The notes under the pieces were generated by a model. That model had not been told where the DNA came from, made no database searches, and worked only from the letters and a program-made list of their open reading frames with translations. DNA of 64,000 bases from positions 1,364,001 to 1,428,000 of the forward strand of contig NZ_CP129121.1 in NCBI RefSeq assembly GCF_030406665.1, written 5' to 3'. This DNA comes from Halomonas halophila. Its GTDB lineage: Bacteria; Pseudomonadota; Gammaproteobacteria; Pseudomonadales; Halomonadaceae. Of the stretch, positions 43,589 to 52,882 are shown piece after piece (position 1 is the first letter of the stretch; each line of letters starts with the position of its first letter). Made by a program: the position numbers and the translations under genes.

Positions 43589-44656
43589 TCAGCGCGAGAA
43601 GGTGCCGGTGGAAAACAGCGGGTTGAGGCTGAAGCCGAGACTCACGCGCTGCGTGCTGCGATCGTAGTCGATCAGGCTCTCGCCGTAGCCCTGGTAGAAC
43701 TGGACATGGCCCCGGATCTTGCCGAACAGCGGCCAGGAGTAGTCGAGCTGGGCACCCATGTGGCCCTGGTCGGGATTGCCTCGCCACAGCAGGCTGGCCT
43801 CGTGGTCGTCGAACAGACGGCGCGCCACGGTGACATCGGCGTAGCCCAGGTAATCCTCGATGTCGGGATTGTCGTCCTCGCCCTCGGTCTCGGGCAGGCG
43901 CCAGTAGGGCGACAGCGAGACGGCCCAGTCGTCGTTGATGAAGGTGCTGGTCAGGATCAGCCGGTTCCAGCTGCGCGATAGGCTGCCGGAGCGGCCGTTG
44001 GACTGGTGGTTGAGCGAGACCCGGTTGTTGATGTTGGTCCAGCCGAGCAGCGACCAGTCGTTCTCGAAGTCGGCGAAGACTTCCGGCTCGTAGTTGGTCT
44101 CGCGGAACGGCGATGAGGCGTCGGCGTTGTAGGCCTGCCACCAGCTGCGCTGGGTATAGCCGAAGTAGAGGTCGGCGCGGTCGAACAGCACGTCGTCGGC
44201 GATCTTGAACTTGGCGCTGAACTGGAACTTCACCTCGAGCCGGTCGGGATCGGCTTCGCGGTCGATCTCGTTGAAGCTTTCCCGGTTGGGCGAGGTGGTG
44301 TAACTCAGCGGCAGCAGGTAGTTGCGATGGTGCGCGGTGATGGAGAAGGGGTTGTCGGACGATTCCTCCTCCAGCAGTCGCCGCTCGGCCACCGAGGCGC
44401 CGATCGGTGCCTCGGTCGGCGGTGTGGTGTCGGCGGTTTCGGCACTGGCCGCCGGAGCCGTCTGCGGCGGCTCTTCCGCCGGCCGGGCCAGGCGGGTGCG
44501 CAGTTCGCCGATCTCGGCCTGCAGCGACTGGATGCGATCGCGGATCGCCTGGCGCTCGGCGTCGCTCGGCGCGGCGTTCGTCTGGGCCTGTCCCTGGCCG
44601 GCCAGGCCGGCGCCGAGGGCGGCCGCGAGCAGCGTGGCGATGGAGCGTGAAGCCAT
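43589..44656 (-). CDS. pldA: Outer-membrane phospholipase A (OMPLA)
   Basis: A 355-residue beta-barrel enzyme with a signal peptide (about residues 1-24), a coiled and Pro/Ala-rich periplasmic linker (about 30-95) longer than in E. coli PldA, and a 12-stranded barrel. The catalytic residues His217, Ser219 and Asn231 lie in NHQSNGRSGSLSRSWNR, with the same spacing as the E. coli His-Ser-Asn triad. It hydrolyses phospholipids that appear in the outer leaflet of the outer membrane. It is divergent from the channel gene. Confidence 0.93.
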   Translation of the reverse strand: MASRSIATLLAAALGAGLAGQGQAQTNAAPSDAERQAIRDRIQSLQAEIGELRTRLARPAEEPPQTAPAASAETADTTPPTEAPIGASVAERRLLEEESSDNPFSITAHHRNYLLPLSYTTSPNRESFNEIDREADPDRLEVKFQFSAKFKIADDVLFDRADLYFGYTQRSWWQAYNADASSPFRETNYEPEVFADFENDWSLLGWTNINNRVSLNHQSNGRSGSLSRSWNRLILTSTFINDDWAVSLSPYWRLPETEGEDDNPDIEDYLGYADVTVARRLFDDHEASLLWRGNPDQGHMGAQLDYSWPLFGKIRGHVQFYQGYGESLIDYDRSTQRVSLGFSLNPLFSTGTFSR

Positions 44657-44746
44657 GGGGAGTGACTACCCTGTCTAGGAGGAATCGTCGTTCTATCATG
44701 CCCGTCCGGGGAGTCAACGGCCAGGGTCGCCGCTGGTGTCGTTGCC

Positions 44747-47700
44747 ATGTCGCCCCGGGACGCCGACAATCCGCTGCCAAGCCCATGGTATCGCCTTGTC
44801 GAGGTGCTCGTGATCGCTTTATCGCGCTGTCGGCGGCCCGTCCGCTTTCACATTCTTTGCTGCCTGCTCGTGCTCATCGCGCTGCTGGTGCCGGTGCCGC
44901 TTGCCGCCCAGACCGACGCGCTGCCCGAGCGTTCCACGCTCGAGGAGCGCCTCGCCTCGCTGCGGCCCGAGGAGGGGGCGACCGTGGATGCGGCCACCCA
45001 GGAAGGCATCGACGCGCTGGAGGCGACGATCGAGGCCCTGTCGAGCCTCGATGACGTCGAAGGTCGGCTGTCCGAGCTGGAGGCTCGAGCCGAGCGTGCC
45101 CCGCAGTCCCTCGACGAGACGCGTCAGGCGCTGTCCGAGGCTCAGGATCGGCCGCGCCAGGCGCCTGATCGCGAAGCGCTGGAAAAGCTGGAGCTCGAGG
45201 CCCTCACCGAGCGGCTGGACACGGTGACCGATGAGCTGGAGGCGGCCCAGGATCGTCTCGCCGAGGTCGAGACCCGGCTGCTGGGCACCCAGACCCTTCC
45301 CGAGCGCGCCCAGCAGTCCATCGTCGAGGCCTCTGCGGCGATGGAGGAACACCGGCGTGCCCTCGAAGCTCTGGACGCCCAGGGCGTGGCGTCGGAGGCG
45401 CCCCGGCGCCTGAAGCATCGCGTCGAACGCACCCTGGCCGAGCGGCGCCTGGCCCTGCACCGGCGCGAGCTGGCCACCAACTCGCGTTTCCGCGAGCTGG
45501 CCCAGCTGCAGCGCGACCTGTACCGGCTCAGGGTCGAGCGGCTCGAGACCCGGGTGCGGGCCTTGCAGGCGGCGCTGGAGGCCCGGCGTCGAGAGCAGTC
45601 GGAGCAGGCCGTCGCCGAGGCGGTGGGCGACGAGCCGGAGAACGTGGTCAGTCATCCGCAGATCCTCGAAGCGCGCCAGGCCAATCGCGACCTGAGCCTC
45701 GAGCTGCTGCGCGCCACCAGTCGCGCCAACGAACTGGGGCGACAGAGCCAGGAAGCGCGTCGCCAGCTCGAGCGGGTGCGCCAGCTGCAGCGGGGGCTCT
45801 CCCAGCATATCGAGGCGATCCGCGGCAGCCCATTGCTGTCGCGCATTCTGCGCGAGCAGCGTCGGGCGCTGCCCAGCGTCGAGTCCACCGGCGGCCTGAA
45901 GGAGGAAATCGCCGACCTGCGCCTCCAGCAGTTCGAGCTCGATCGTCAGCGCGAGCGCCTGCAGAATGCCGAGCTGCAGGCCAGGCAGCGTCTCGACGAG
46001 GCCGACGCCGATGCCCCCGAGGCCGTGGAAGAGGCGCTGGCCCAGCTGCTGCGCGCCCGCCGGGATCTGCTCTCGCGCCTCGAACCCACCTACGGCGAGC
46101 TGTTGACCGCCGCCATCGAGCTGCGACTCAACCAGCAGCAGCTGCTCGAAACCAGCCGTGACCTGCGTACCACCATCGACGAGCAGCTGTTCTGGATCGC
46201 CAATGCCCGTCCCATGGACCTGAGCTGGCTGAGCCGGCTGCCGAGTCATCTGCGCGCCGAGTGGGGCGAGGGCGAGTGGCGCCGTGCGCTGCCGATCCAC
46301 TGGCGCTGGCCGGATCCGGCGGCGTTTCTGGCCTCGCCGCTGCTGCTGCTGGCCGGCGTGCTGCTGGGACTGCGCCGGCCGCTGTCGCGTCGCCTCGCTC
46401 GCCTGCACGACGAGATCGGTCATCTGCGCCAGGACAGCCAGGGGCATACGCCGCTGGCGGTGGGCGTTGAGGCCCTGCTGGCGCTGCCCGGGCCGCTGTG
46501 CCTGTTGGCGGTGTCGCTGGGAATGACGCTGGGCGGCGCCGGACTGGCGGTGAATATCGGCTGGGCGCTGCTGTATCTGGCCCTGGCCTGGGCGGGAATC
46601 GCCTGGATGCGACGGCTGCTGGTGCCCGAGGGCGTGGCGACGCGCCATTTCCACTGGCCGGCCGGCTACGTGTCGCAGCTGCGCCTTTGGCTGTGGTGGC
46701 TGGGTCTGGCGCTGGTGCCGGTGCTGTTCGTGGGCACCCAGGCCCGTGACGTCGATATCGACCTGACCCAGCGCCCCCTGGCGATATTGTTGCTGCTGGC
46801 GGGGTTGGTGGGCATGAGCGTGGCGCTGGCCAGGCTGATCCTGGCCCATACGCCGTTCTTCGGCGTCAAGCTGTTCCGCCTGTTGCTGGGCCTGGCCATG
46901 GCGCTGGTGCCCCTGGTGCTGGGCGGGCTGGTGATGCTGGGCTATGCCTATGCGGCGCTCAGCCTGGTGGGGCGTTTCGTGATCACCATTTACCTGCTGG
47001 GCGCCTGGATCCTGGTGGAGGCGACGGTGGTGCGCGGGTTGGCCGTGGCGGCGCGGCGCCTGGCCTACCGCCGCGCGCTGGCGCGTCGGCGGGCGATGAT
47101 GGCCCAGGAGGGTGGCAACGGCGAGCACGGCCAGGAGGTGGTCGAGGAGCCGCCGCTGGACATGCAGCAGGTCAACCAGCAGTCGCTGCGCCTGTCCAAG
47201 CTGATCCTGATGCTGGGCTTCGTGGTGGTCTTCTACCTGGTCTGGGCCGACCTGTTGACAGTGTTCGGCTACCTCGAGCAGGTGATGATCCTCGGCGGCG
47301 ACGGCCAGCAGGGCAGCGAGCTGGTGGGCACGTCGATCTCGGTGGCCGACCTGTGTGTCGCGCTGCTGGTGGTGGCGCTGACGCTGATCATGGCGCGTAA
47401 CCTGCCGGGGCTGCTGGAGGTGATGGTGCTGTCTCGCCTCGAGCTCAAGCAGGGTAGTGCCTACGCGATCAGCTCGCTGCTGTCCTACGTGATCGTCGGC
47501 ACCGGGGTGGTCTGGGCGCTGGGCTCCCTCGGGGTGTCATGGAGCAAGCTGCAGTGGCTGGTGGCGGCGCTGGGCGTGGGGCTCGGCTTCGGGCTGCAGG
47601 AGATCTTCGCCAACTTCATCTCGGGGCTGATCATCCTGTTCGAGCGCCCGGTGCGCATCGGCGACACCATCACGCTCGGCAACCTCACCGGCACGGTCAA

Positions 47701-48244
47701 CCGCATCCGCATCCGCGCCACCACGGTGACCGACTTCGATCGCAAGGAAATCATCATTCCCAACAAGACGTTCGTCACCGACCAGCTGATCAACTGGTCG
47801 CTGTCGGACAACATCACCCGGGTGATCCTGACCTACGGCGTGGCTTACGGCTCGGATCATCGTCTGGTGCAGCGGCTGCTGACCCAGGCCGCCGACGAGA
47901 ACGCCCGGGTGCTGGCCGACCCCGAGCCCCAGGTCCTGTTCATGCGCTACGGCGAAAGCAGCCTGGAGTTCGAGCTGCGCATCTTCGTCAACAGCCTGGG
48001 CGACCGGCTACTGGCCACCGATGAGCTCAACGGCCGGGTCGGCGAGCTGTTCGCCGAGCACGGCCTGGAGATCGCCTTCAATCAGATGGACGTGTGGCTG
48101 CGTGACGACAGGGGCCGCGAGGCGCGAATGCCGAGCCGCGGCTCGGGCGAGGCGCCCGCCAATCCGCCGCCCGGGGCGGGCGGCGATCCCGGCGAGTTGG
48201 ATGCGGGCGATGGCGGGGGAGGGGGCGGCGACGCCGGGCGCTAA
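44747..48244 (+). CDS. Large mechanosensitive channel, MscK/MscM type
   Basis: An 1165-residue MscS-superfamily channel. A signal peptide-like hydrophobic segment (about residues 33-54) precedes a long periplasmic coiled-coil region (about 60-490), then several membrane helices and the MscS core at the C-terminus: GLGFGLQEIFANFISGLIILFERPVRIGD, then ATTVTDFDRKEIIIPNKTFVTDQLINWS. The extreme C-terminus is Gly/Asp-rich and disordered. The architecture matches MscK/MscM (KefA). It would release solutes on osmotic downshock. A downstream GTG near 44810 could be the true start. Its stop overlaps that of the opposing methyltransferase gene (CTAA). Confidence 0.88.
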   Translation: MSPRDADNPLPSPWYRLVEVLVIALSRCRRPVRFHILCCLLVLIALLVPVPLAAQTDALPERSTLEERLASLRPEEGATVDAATQEGIDALEATIEALSSLDDVEGRLSELEARAERAPQSLDETRQALSEAQDRPRQAPDREALEKLELEALTERLDTVTDELEAAQDRLAEVETRLLGTQTLPERAQQSIVEASAAMEEHRRALEALDAQGVASEAPRRLKHRVERTLAERRLALHRRELATNSRFRELAQLQRDLYRLRVERLETRVRALQAALEARRREQSEQAVAEAVGDEPENVVSHPQILEARQANRDLSLELLRATSRANELGRQSQEARRQLERVRQLQRGLSQHIEAIRGSPLLSRILREQRRALPSVESTGGLKEEIADLRLQQFELDRQRERLQNAELQARQRLDEADADAPEAVEEALAQLLRARRDLLSRLEPTYGELLTAAIELRLNQQQLLETSRDLRTTIDEQLFWIANARPMDLSWLSRLPSHLRAEWGEGEWRRALPIHWRWPDPAAFLASPLLLLAGVLLGLRRPLSRRLARLHDEIGHLRQDSQGHTPLAVGVEALLALPGPLCLLAVSLGMTLGGAGLAVNIGWALLYLALAWAGIAWMRRLLVPEGVATRHFHWPAGYVSQLRLWLWWLGLALVPVLFVGTQARDVDIDLTQRPLAILLLLAGLVGMSVALARLILAHTPFFGVKLFRLLLGLAMALVPLVLGGLVMLGYAYAALSLVGRFVITIYLLGAWILVEATVVRGLAVAARRLAYRRALARRRAMMAQEGGNGEHGQEVVEEPPLDMQQVNQQSLRLSKLILMLGFVVVFYLVWADLLTVFGYLEQVMILGGDGQQGSELVGTSISVADLCVALLVVALTLIMARNLPGLLEVMVLSRLELKQGSAYAISSLLSYVIVGTGVVWALGSLGVSWSKLQWLVAALGVGLGFGLQEIFANFISGLIILFERPVRIGDTITLGNLTGTVNRIRIRATTVTDFDRKEIIIPNKTFVTDQLINWSLSDNITRVILTYGVAYGSDHRLVQRLLTQAADENARVLADPEPQVLFMRYGESSLEFELRIFVNSLGDRLLATDELNGRVGELFAEHGLEIAFNQMDVWLRDDRGREARMPSRGSGEAPANPPPGAGGDPGELDAGDGGGGGGDAGR

Positions 48245-49005
48245 GGCGTTTCCTGGCGGCGGGCGTAGAGCAGGAACTCCCTGTTCCCGTCGCCGCCGCG
48301 GATTGGGCTCTCCTGCCAGTGCGCGATGGCGAAGCCGGCGTCGGCGCAGGCCTCGCGGATGCGCGCTTCCACCTCGGCGTAGCGCGCGGGGTCGGTGACC
48401 AGCCCGCGGGCGTTAACGCCCTCGGGGCCGACCTCGAACTGCGGCTTGACCAGCGACACCAGCTCGCCGCCGACGGGCAGCAGGGCGCCGAGCTCCGGCA
48501 GGATCAGCGTCTGCGAGATGAAGGACACATCCATCACCGCCACCTCGGCGGGATACTCGGCCAGCGCCGCGGTCAGGCGCGGGTCGTCTCGCATGGCGCG
48601 GGCATTGAGCCCCTCCAGGCAGGTCAGGCGCGGCTCGTTGCGCAGCTCGGCCGCGAGCTGGTCGTGGCCGACCTCGACGCCGATCACATGCGCCGCGCCG
48701 TGGCGCAGCGCGCAGTCGCTGAAGCCGCCGGTGGACTGGCCGACGTCGAGCACCGTGCGGCCCTCGAGCGGCAGTGCCAGCGCCTCCAGCAGCGCCTCCA
48801 GCTTGAGCCCGGCCCGGGACACGTAGCGCTCCTCCGGATCCTCCTCGACGTGCAACTCGGCGGTGTCCGGCAGCTTCTCGCCGGGCTTGGTCAGCACCCG
48901 GCCGCCGTCCTTGAGGCTCACTCGGCCGTGGCGGATCAGGCGCTGGGCGCGGGTGCGCGAGCGCGCCAGTCCCTGGAGGAGCAGCAGCTGGTCGAGGCGT
49001 GGCAT
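48241..49005 (-). CDS. TlyA-family rRNA/hemolysin-type 2'-O-methyltransferase
   Basis: A 254-residue protein with an N-terminal S4 RNA-binding domain (MPRLDQLLLLQGLARSRTRAQRLIRHGRV) and an FtsJ-like methyltransferase domain (YVSRAGLKLEALLEALAL, then VLDVGQSTGGFSDCALRHGA and VAVMDVSFISQTLILPEL). Proteins of this family methylate rRNA ribose in mycobacteria; in proteobacteria the target is less certain. Length is normal. It converges on the channel gene with overlapping stop codons at 48241-48244. Confidence 0.87.
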   Translation of the reverse strand: MPRLDQLLLLQGLARSRTRAQRLIRHGRVSLKDGGRVLTKPGEKLPDTAELHVEEDPEERYVSRAGLKLEALLEALALPLEGRTVLDVGQSTGGFSDCALRHGAAHVIGVEVGHDQLAAELRNEPRLTCLEGLNARAMRDDPRLTAALAEYPAEVAVMDVSFISQTLILPELGALLPVGGELVSLVKPQFEVGPEGVNARGLVTDPARYAEVEARIREACADAGFAIAHWQESPIRGGDGNREFLLYARRQETP

Positions 49006-49068
49006 GGGCGGTCCTGGCAGTCGTGGAGCGGAAAACGGGGCCGCATTATGCCATAGCGGGCGGCCCGG

Positions 49069-51084
49069 TCAGCCGCCCGGTTCGGCCTGCAGCCCGCCCG
49101 GTGGCAGGCGGTCGGCGCCCCAGCTGCGCTGCAGATAGCCGATTACCCGATCCAGCTCGGCCTGGTCGATGCGCGCCGGTTCGCCGCGCTCCAGCGGGTC
49201 GTGGTGGAAGATGTAGAGTCGCGAGGCGAACTGCTCGAAGGGCAGCGAGGCCTCGCCGAAGCGCTCGCCGTGGCCAGCGGTGCTGACCTGCACGCCGTCG
49301 CCCCAGTCCTGGCCGCTGTCGTTGTTGGGGTTGTAGAAGAACACGCGCATCTCGCCGCCGGGGTCGACGCCGACCCGCAGCAGGGTGATGGCGTGCCAGC
49401 CGATGAAGCGGGCGGCGCTGTCGGTGACCGCGATGCCGGCCGGTTGGGGATGAATGAGCGGCTGGTTGCCGTTGTAGTGCGGGTGGTAGCTGGCGTAGAA
49501 GTGGCGCAGGAAACCGTCGAGGTCGATCAGCTGACCGCTGGCGACGTCGACGTTGATGCGGAAGCCGCGCCCCGACCACCAGCCGTGGAACTCCGGGTTG
49601 ACCCAGCGGTGCGGGTCGCCCTCGCGGCCGATGCAGCGCCGTCCCATCTCGGCGTAGATGCGGTCCAGATGCGGCACCACGATCAGCGATACCGGGTCCA
49701 GGTCCATGGGCAGTTCGGTGGCCACGCCGCCGACGCTTGCCATCGACGAGATCGGGTGGCCCTCGAAGTGCATGATGATCTCGTCGTCGCGGGCCGCCCA
49801 GGCCACCATCTGCAGCAGATAGTCCGGGTCGTTGTAGGCCCACATCGACAGCGCTCGGGCCGACTGGCAGGTGGGATTGTTGCCCTGGCCGACGCCCAGC
49901 GGCAGGCCGAGCATGCACAGCACGCCTTCCAGCAGCCGCGCCCGGGGCGAGACCGCCTCGCCGAATGCCAGGTTGAGCCGCGCCGTCGACCAGTCCGACA
50001 GCGTGAGCCCCAGCTGACGCCATATGGCCGGTGCCACCGGCGGCTGATACAGGATGCCGCGCTCGAGCATCAGCGCCAGGCCGTAGACCGCCTGGGCGGT
50101 ATCGGGGTGGAGCCCGCCGCGGATCAGCGCATGCACCAGCTCGCGATAGCACAGCAGGCAGTCGCGGCCGGTGGAGGAGAGCCCCAGCGCCTCGCCGATC
50201 AGGGTATCGCCGTTGTCCAGCAGGTGGCGCAGCAGCACCGGGTGATAGGGCGACACCAGGCCGGTGTCGTGCATCGATCTGGCGAAGCCGGTGGCCTCGG
50301 CCTGCAGCGCGCTGGCGTCCATGCTGGCCAGGCGCTGGCGATAGACCTCGAGGCCCGGGTCCTCGCGGCAGGCGTGGGACGGGCCGAACAGCGCGCTGAC
50401 CAGGCGGTCGGCGCCCTGGCCGCTGGTGCCCAGGTCGATGGCCGGGTCGGCCTGGCAGATGGCGATCTGGGTGATCATCTGCTTGACCGGCCCGACCTGG
50501 ATCGGGCGCTGCTGGAGGATGCGCCAGATCTCGCCAATCAGCCGGTCGATGATGTGCTCGTAGCCGATGCGCTGGGCCAGATGGGCGAACAGGCGCCGCG
50601 GCAGCTCGGCCAGGCGCCCCTGGGTCTCTCGCTCGGCTTCGCTGGGGGCGCCGAACAGCAGCCACAGGTTCAGGGCGATCACCTGGGTCAGGTAGTGGTG
50701 GGCCTGCTCCGCTGAGAGCATGGCATGGCGGACGTCGCCCTTGGCCACCGCCAGCAGGCGCAGTTCGCTGAGTGCCTCGATCGTCACCACGTTGGGATCG
50801 GCGCTCTTCAGCGCCTGGGTGGTCAGCGAGGGCACCAGGAACTGGGGCGTGGCCCAGTCCGAGCCCTCGAAGACGCCCGCGGCCTCGAGGGCCGCGGTGC
50901 GGGGTTCGATCGCCGCGGCGCCGCCTTCCTGCAGCAGCACGCGGCGGGCGGTGTCGAGCACCCGCGGTAGCTTGCCCGGCTTGGCGAAGTCTCGGGCCTC
51001 GTTCAGCAGGGCCGTGGCTTCGTCCAGTCGAGCCAGCAGGCCCGTGAGCTTGTCGTCGCCGGTTGGCGTGGATGGACTGGTCAC
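49069..51084 (-). CDS. 671-residue protein of unknown family with papain-like catalytic residues
   Basis: I do not recognise a named family. The N-terminal 390 residues or so are helical. Near residue 400 the sequence LGVGQGNNPTCQSARALSMW places Gln400 and Cys406 six residues apart at the start of a helix, as Gln19 and Cys25 are in papain. Later come His564 (RFIGWHAITLLRV) and Asn585 (VFFYNPNNDSGQDWG), each before or on a beta-strand. This gives a full Gln-Cys-His-Asn set in the right order. A peptidase, amidase or transferase activity is inferred, not shown. The start is GTG at 51084 with GAGGA upstream. It follows the ATP-grasp gene after 45 bp and is probably in the same operon. Confidence 0.72.
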   Translation of the reverse strand: MTSPSTPTGDDKLTGLLARLDEATALLNEARDFAKPGKLPRVLDTARRVLLQEGGAAAIEPRTAALEAAGVFEGSDWATPQFLVPSLTTQALKSADPNVVTIEALSELRLLAVAKGDVRHAMLSAEQAHHYLTQVIALNLWLLFGAPSEAERETQGRLAELPRRLFAHLAQRIGYEHIIDRLIGEIWRILQQRPIQVGPVKQMITQIAICQADPAIDLGTSGQGADRLVSALFGPSHACREDPGLEVYRQRLASMDASALQAEATGFARSMHDTGLVSPYHPVLLRHLLDNGDTLIGEALGLSSTGRDCLLCYRELVHALIRGGLHPDTAQAVYGLALMLERGILYQPPVAPAIWRQLGLTLSDWSTARLNLAFGEAVSPRARLLEGVLCMLGLPLGVGQGNNPTCQSARALSMWAYNDPDYLLQMVAWAARDDEIIMHFEGHPISSMASVGGVATELPMDLDPVSLIVVPHLDRIYAEMGRRCIGREGDPHRWVNPEFHGWWSGRGFRINVDVASGQLIDLDGFLRHFYASYHPHYNGNQPLIHPQPAGIAVTDSAARFIGWHAITLLRVGVDPGGEMRVFFYNPNNDSGQDWGDGVQVSTAGHGERFGEASLPFEQFASRLYIFHHDPLERGEPARIDQAELDRVIGYLQRSWGADRLPPGGLQAEPGG

Positions 51085-51129
51085 ACCGACTCCTCGTCGT
51101 CCATGGGTAACGCCTCCATGACGCGCCTG

Positions 51130-52353
51130 TCAGACATAGAAATCAAGTTCTTCCATGTGCTTGAGCAGGTCGCGCATGCGGTGAGGCTCGTCGCCCTTGA
51201 AGTAGATCAGCCCCCAGTGGGTGCCGAAAGCGGTGCGCTTGGTGACGGTTTCCTGCAGCGGGGGCGTCAGCTCGTGGGATTCGAAGTAGGGATCGTCCTC
51301 GACCTCCTCGGGAATCTCCAGGCGGCTGACCACACGCAGTCGCGGATAGACCCCGAAGCAGCCCGCGTAGCCGTCGGCATCGACGACTTCCCTGGGGAAG
51401 AAGTCGGCGACCTCCTCGGCGGTGGACTTGGGATCGAACACCAGCATGCTGGCCTGGTAGGCGTTGAAGCCGTAGACCCGTTCGAGCAGCTCGAAGACCT
51501 TGAACCCCGGCGGCCGATAGGCGACCTCGCCGAAGTACATCTCGCCGTCGCTGGTGACGAAGTACTCCGGGTGGATCAGGCCGAAGGAGATGTCGAAGGC
51601 CTTGATCAGCTTCTCGATCTGGGCGGTGATCTGCGGGCGATAGCGCTCGAGCTCCGGCGAGGCGGGCACGAACACCGAATAGCCCAGGGTCACGTACTCG
51701 GAGATGTTCAGGAAGGCGATCTTGCCGTCGTGGATCCAGGCCTCAACGGCGAACTCCCAGCCATCCAGGTGCGACTCCATCAGCACCGGGAATTCCTCCT
51801 CGGGGATGGTATCGACCTCGTCCGGCGTGCGGATCACTCGGTGACCCAGGCAGCCGGCCTTGTCGAAGGCCTTGAGGTGGATGGGGTCGTTGGGGTCGCC
51901 ATCCAGCTTGAGCAGGGTCTGGTTGACGCGCTTGAGGAAGCGGATCACGTCATCCTTGTCGTGGGCTTCCTCGAAGATACCCACGCGGATGCCGCCGAGC
52001 TGAGCGCGGCGCTTCATCAACGCCTTGTCGCGCAAGAGCAGCGACTGGCCGTAGAGCCGCGGGCTGTCGAGCAGCACCGAGTTGATGGCGCCGGCCCATT
52101 CCACGGTTTCCTCGAACAGCGGGATGGCGACATCGACGCCCATCTCCTTGAGCGTCTCGGCGATCTCCAGCGAGCGGTCGTTCAGGCGCTCGAAGTTCCA
52201 GGAAAGATAGGGGATGTCGTGCTTCTGGCAGTATTCCTCGGCCCAGTCCGGGGCCACCACCACGTAGCGGCGGTCGAAATTGGCGGCGGCCTCGATGGCA
52301 TTCAGGCTCCAGCCGAGTAGTGCGATATGGCCCTTGTCCGGGTTCTTGTTCAT
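51130..52353 (-). CDS. ATP-grasp-type ligase of unknown substrate
   Basis: A 407-residue protein. Residues about 8-105 form a pre-ATP-grasp domain (HIALLGWSLNAIEAAANFDRR). The ATP-grasp core includes IHLKAFDKAGCLGHRVI (about 158-174), LMESHLDGWEFAVEAWIHDG (about 191-210) and FGLIHPEYFVTSDGEMYFGE then VAYRPPGF (about 257-284), where the last acidic residue would bind Mg-ATP. Such enzymes join a carboxylate to an amine or thiol with ATP. The ATG at 52353 has GGAGG five bases upstream and was preferred over an upstream in-frame start. It is the first gene of a two-gene operon with the papain-like protein and is divergent from ffs. Confidence 0.82.
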   Translation of the reverse strand: MNKNPDKGHIALLGWSLNAIEAAANFDRRYVVVAPDWAEEYCQKHDIPYLSWNFERLNDRSLEIAETLKEMGVDVAIPLFEETVEWAGAINSVLLDSPRLYGQSLLLRDKALMKRRAQLGGIRVGIFEEAHDKDDVIRFLKRVNQTLLKLDGDPNDPIHLKAFDKAGCLGHRVIRTPDEVDTIPEEEFPVLMESHLDGWEFAVEAWIHDGKIAFLNISEYVTLGYSVFVPASPELERYRPQITAQIEKLIKAFDISFGLIHPEYFVTSDGEMYFGEVAYRPPGFKVFELLERVYGFNAYQASMLVFDPKSTAEEVADFFPREVVDADGYAGCFGVYPRLRVVSRLEIPEEVEDDPYFESHELTPPLQETVTKRTAFGTHWGLIYFKGDEPHRMRDLLKHMEELDFYV

Positions 52354-52489
52354 GGACGCCTCCGTCGGCGGTTCACGATGAAGCCTCCCGCCGTGCGGCG
52401 AGAGACGAGTCACCCCTCACCATAGCCCCTTGTGGCGGATCAGAAAGTGAGACGCTTCCACGCACCGGTATCCGGATCGCAATCGCTCC

Positions 52490-52518
52490 TTGCTGCGCCG
52501 GCGGTCGCTTGGTATAGT
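52490..52518 (+). promoter_or_regulatory. Promoter of 4.5S RNA
   Basis: TTGCTG (52490-52495), 17 bases, TATAGT (52513-52518), then a GC-rich stretch (GCGCGGCG) as in stable-RNA promoters. The expected start near 52525 leaves a leader of about 68 bases before the mature RNA. Confidence 0.7.
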
Positions 52519-52592
52519 GCGCGGCGTTCGGCAAGTGACTGATCCCGCTCAGAGAACTGCCTGACCCAAATGGCACGTCAAGTGCCCGCTGT

Positions 52593-52702
52593 GGTGGCCC
52601 CTTAGGTCCTCCCGCAACGCTAAGTCGCAAACCCCGCCAGGCCCGGAAGGGAGCAACGGTAGTGATGGACGCGTGTGCCGGGATGTGGCTTTCGGGGCCG
52701 CC
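52593..52702 (+). ncRNA. ffs: Signal recognition particle 4.5S RNA
   Basis: The universally conserved tip is present (CAGGCCCGGAAGGGAGCAAC, then ACGCGTGTGCCGGGATGT), with CCTCCCGCAACGCTAAGT in the 5' arm. The ends GGTGGCCCC and GGGGCCGCC pair (one G-U) to close a single long hairpin of about 110 bases. It binds Ffh to target proteins to the membrane. The ends are set by pairing, to within a few bases. Confidence 0.92.
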
Positions 52703-52882
52703 TCCATTTGTGCCCTCCTGTTTCTATCTTCTTTATTCGATCACCTCGTTTCATGCCCATCGTGGGGCGTGCCCGTGCTTGCGCGTCCAGGCTTGCAGCG
52801 GCTATCGGCGCGCGTCATAGTCGTGGCCCGGGCGAGGCCGGCGTTGGCCGCCGCCCCGTGCAATTCCCGTCAGGAGGTGCCG

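Noticed and set aside
44819..47128. A 769-codon minus-strand frame opposite the mechanosensitive channel gene
   Set aside because: Antisense shadow rich in Gln, His and Arg with no domain; the plus-strand frame has clear MscS motifs.
49045..49050. CATAAT on the minus strand as a -10 for the TlyA-type gene
   Set aside because: The matching -35 is weak and at 16 bases; not strong enough to list.
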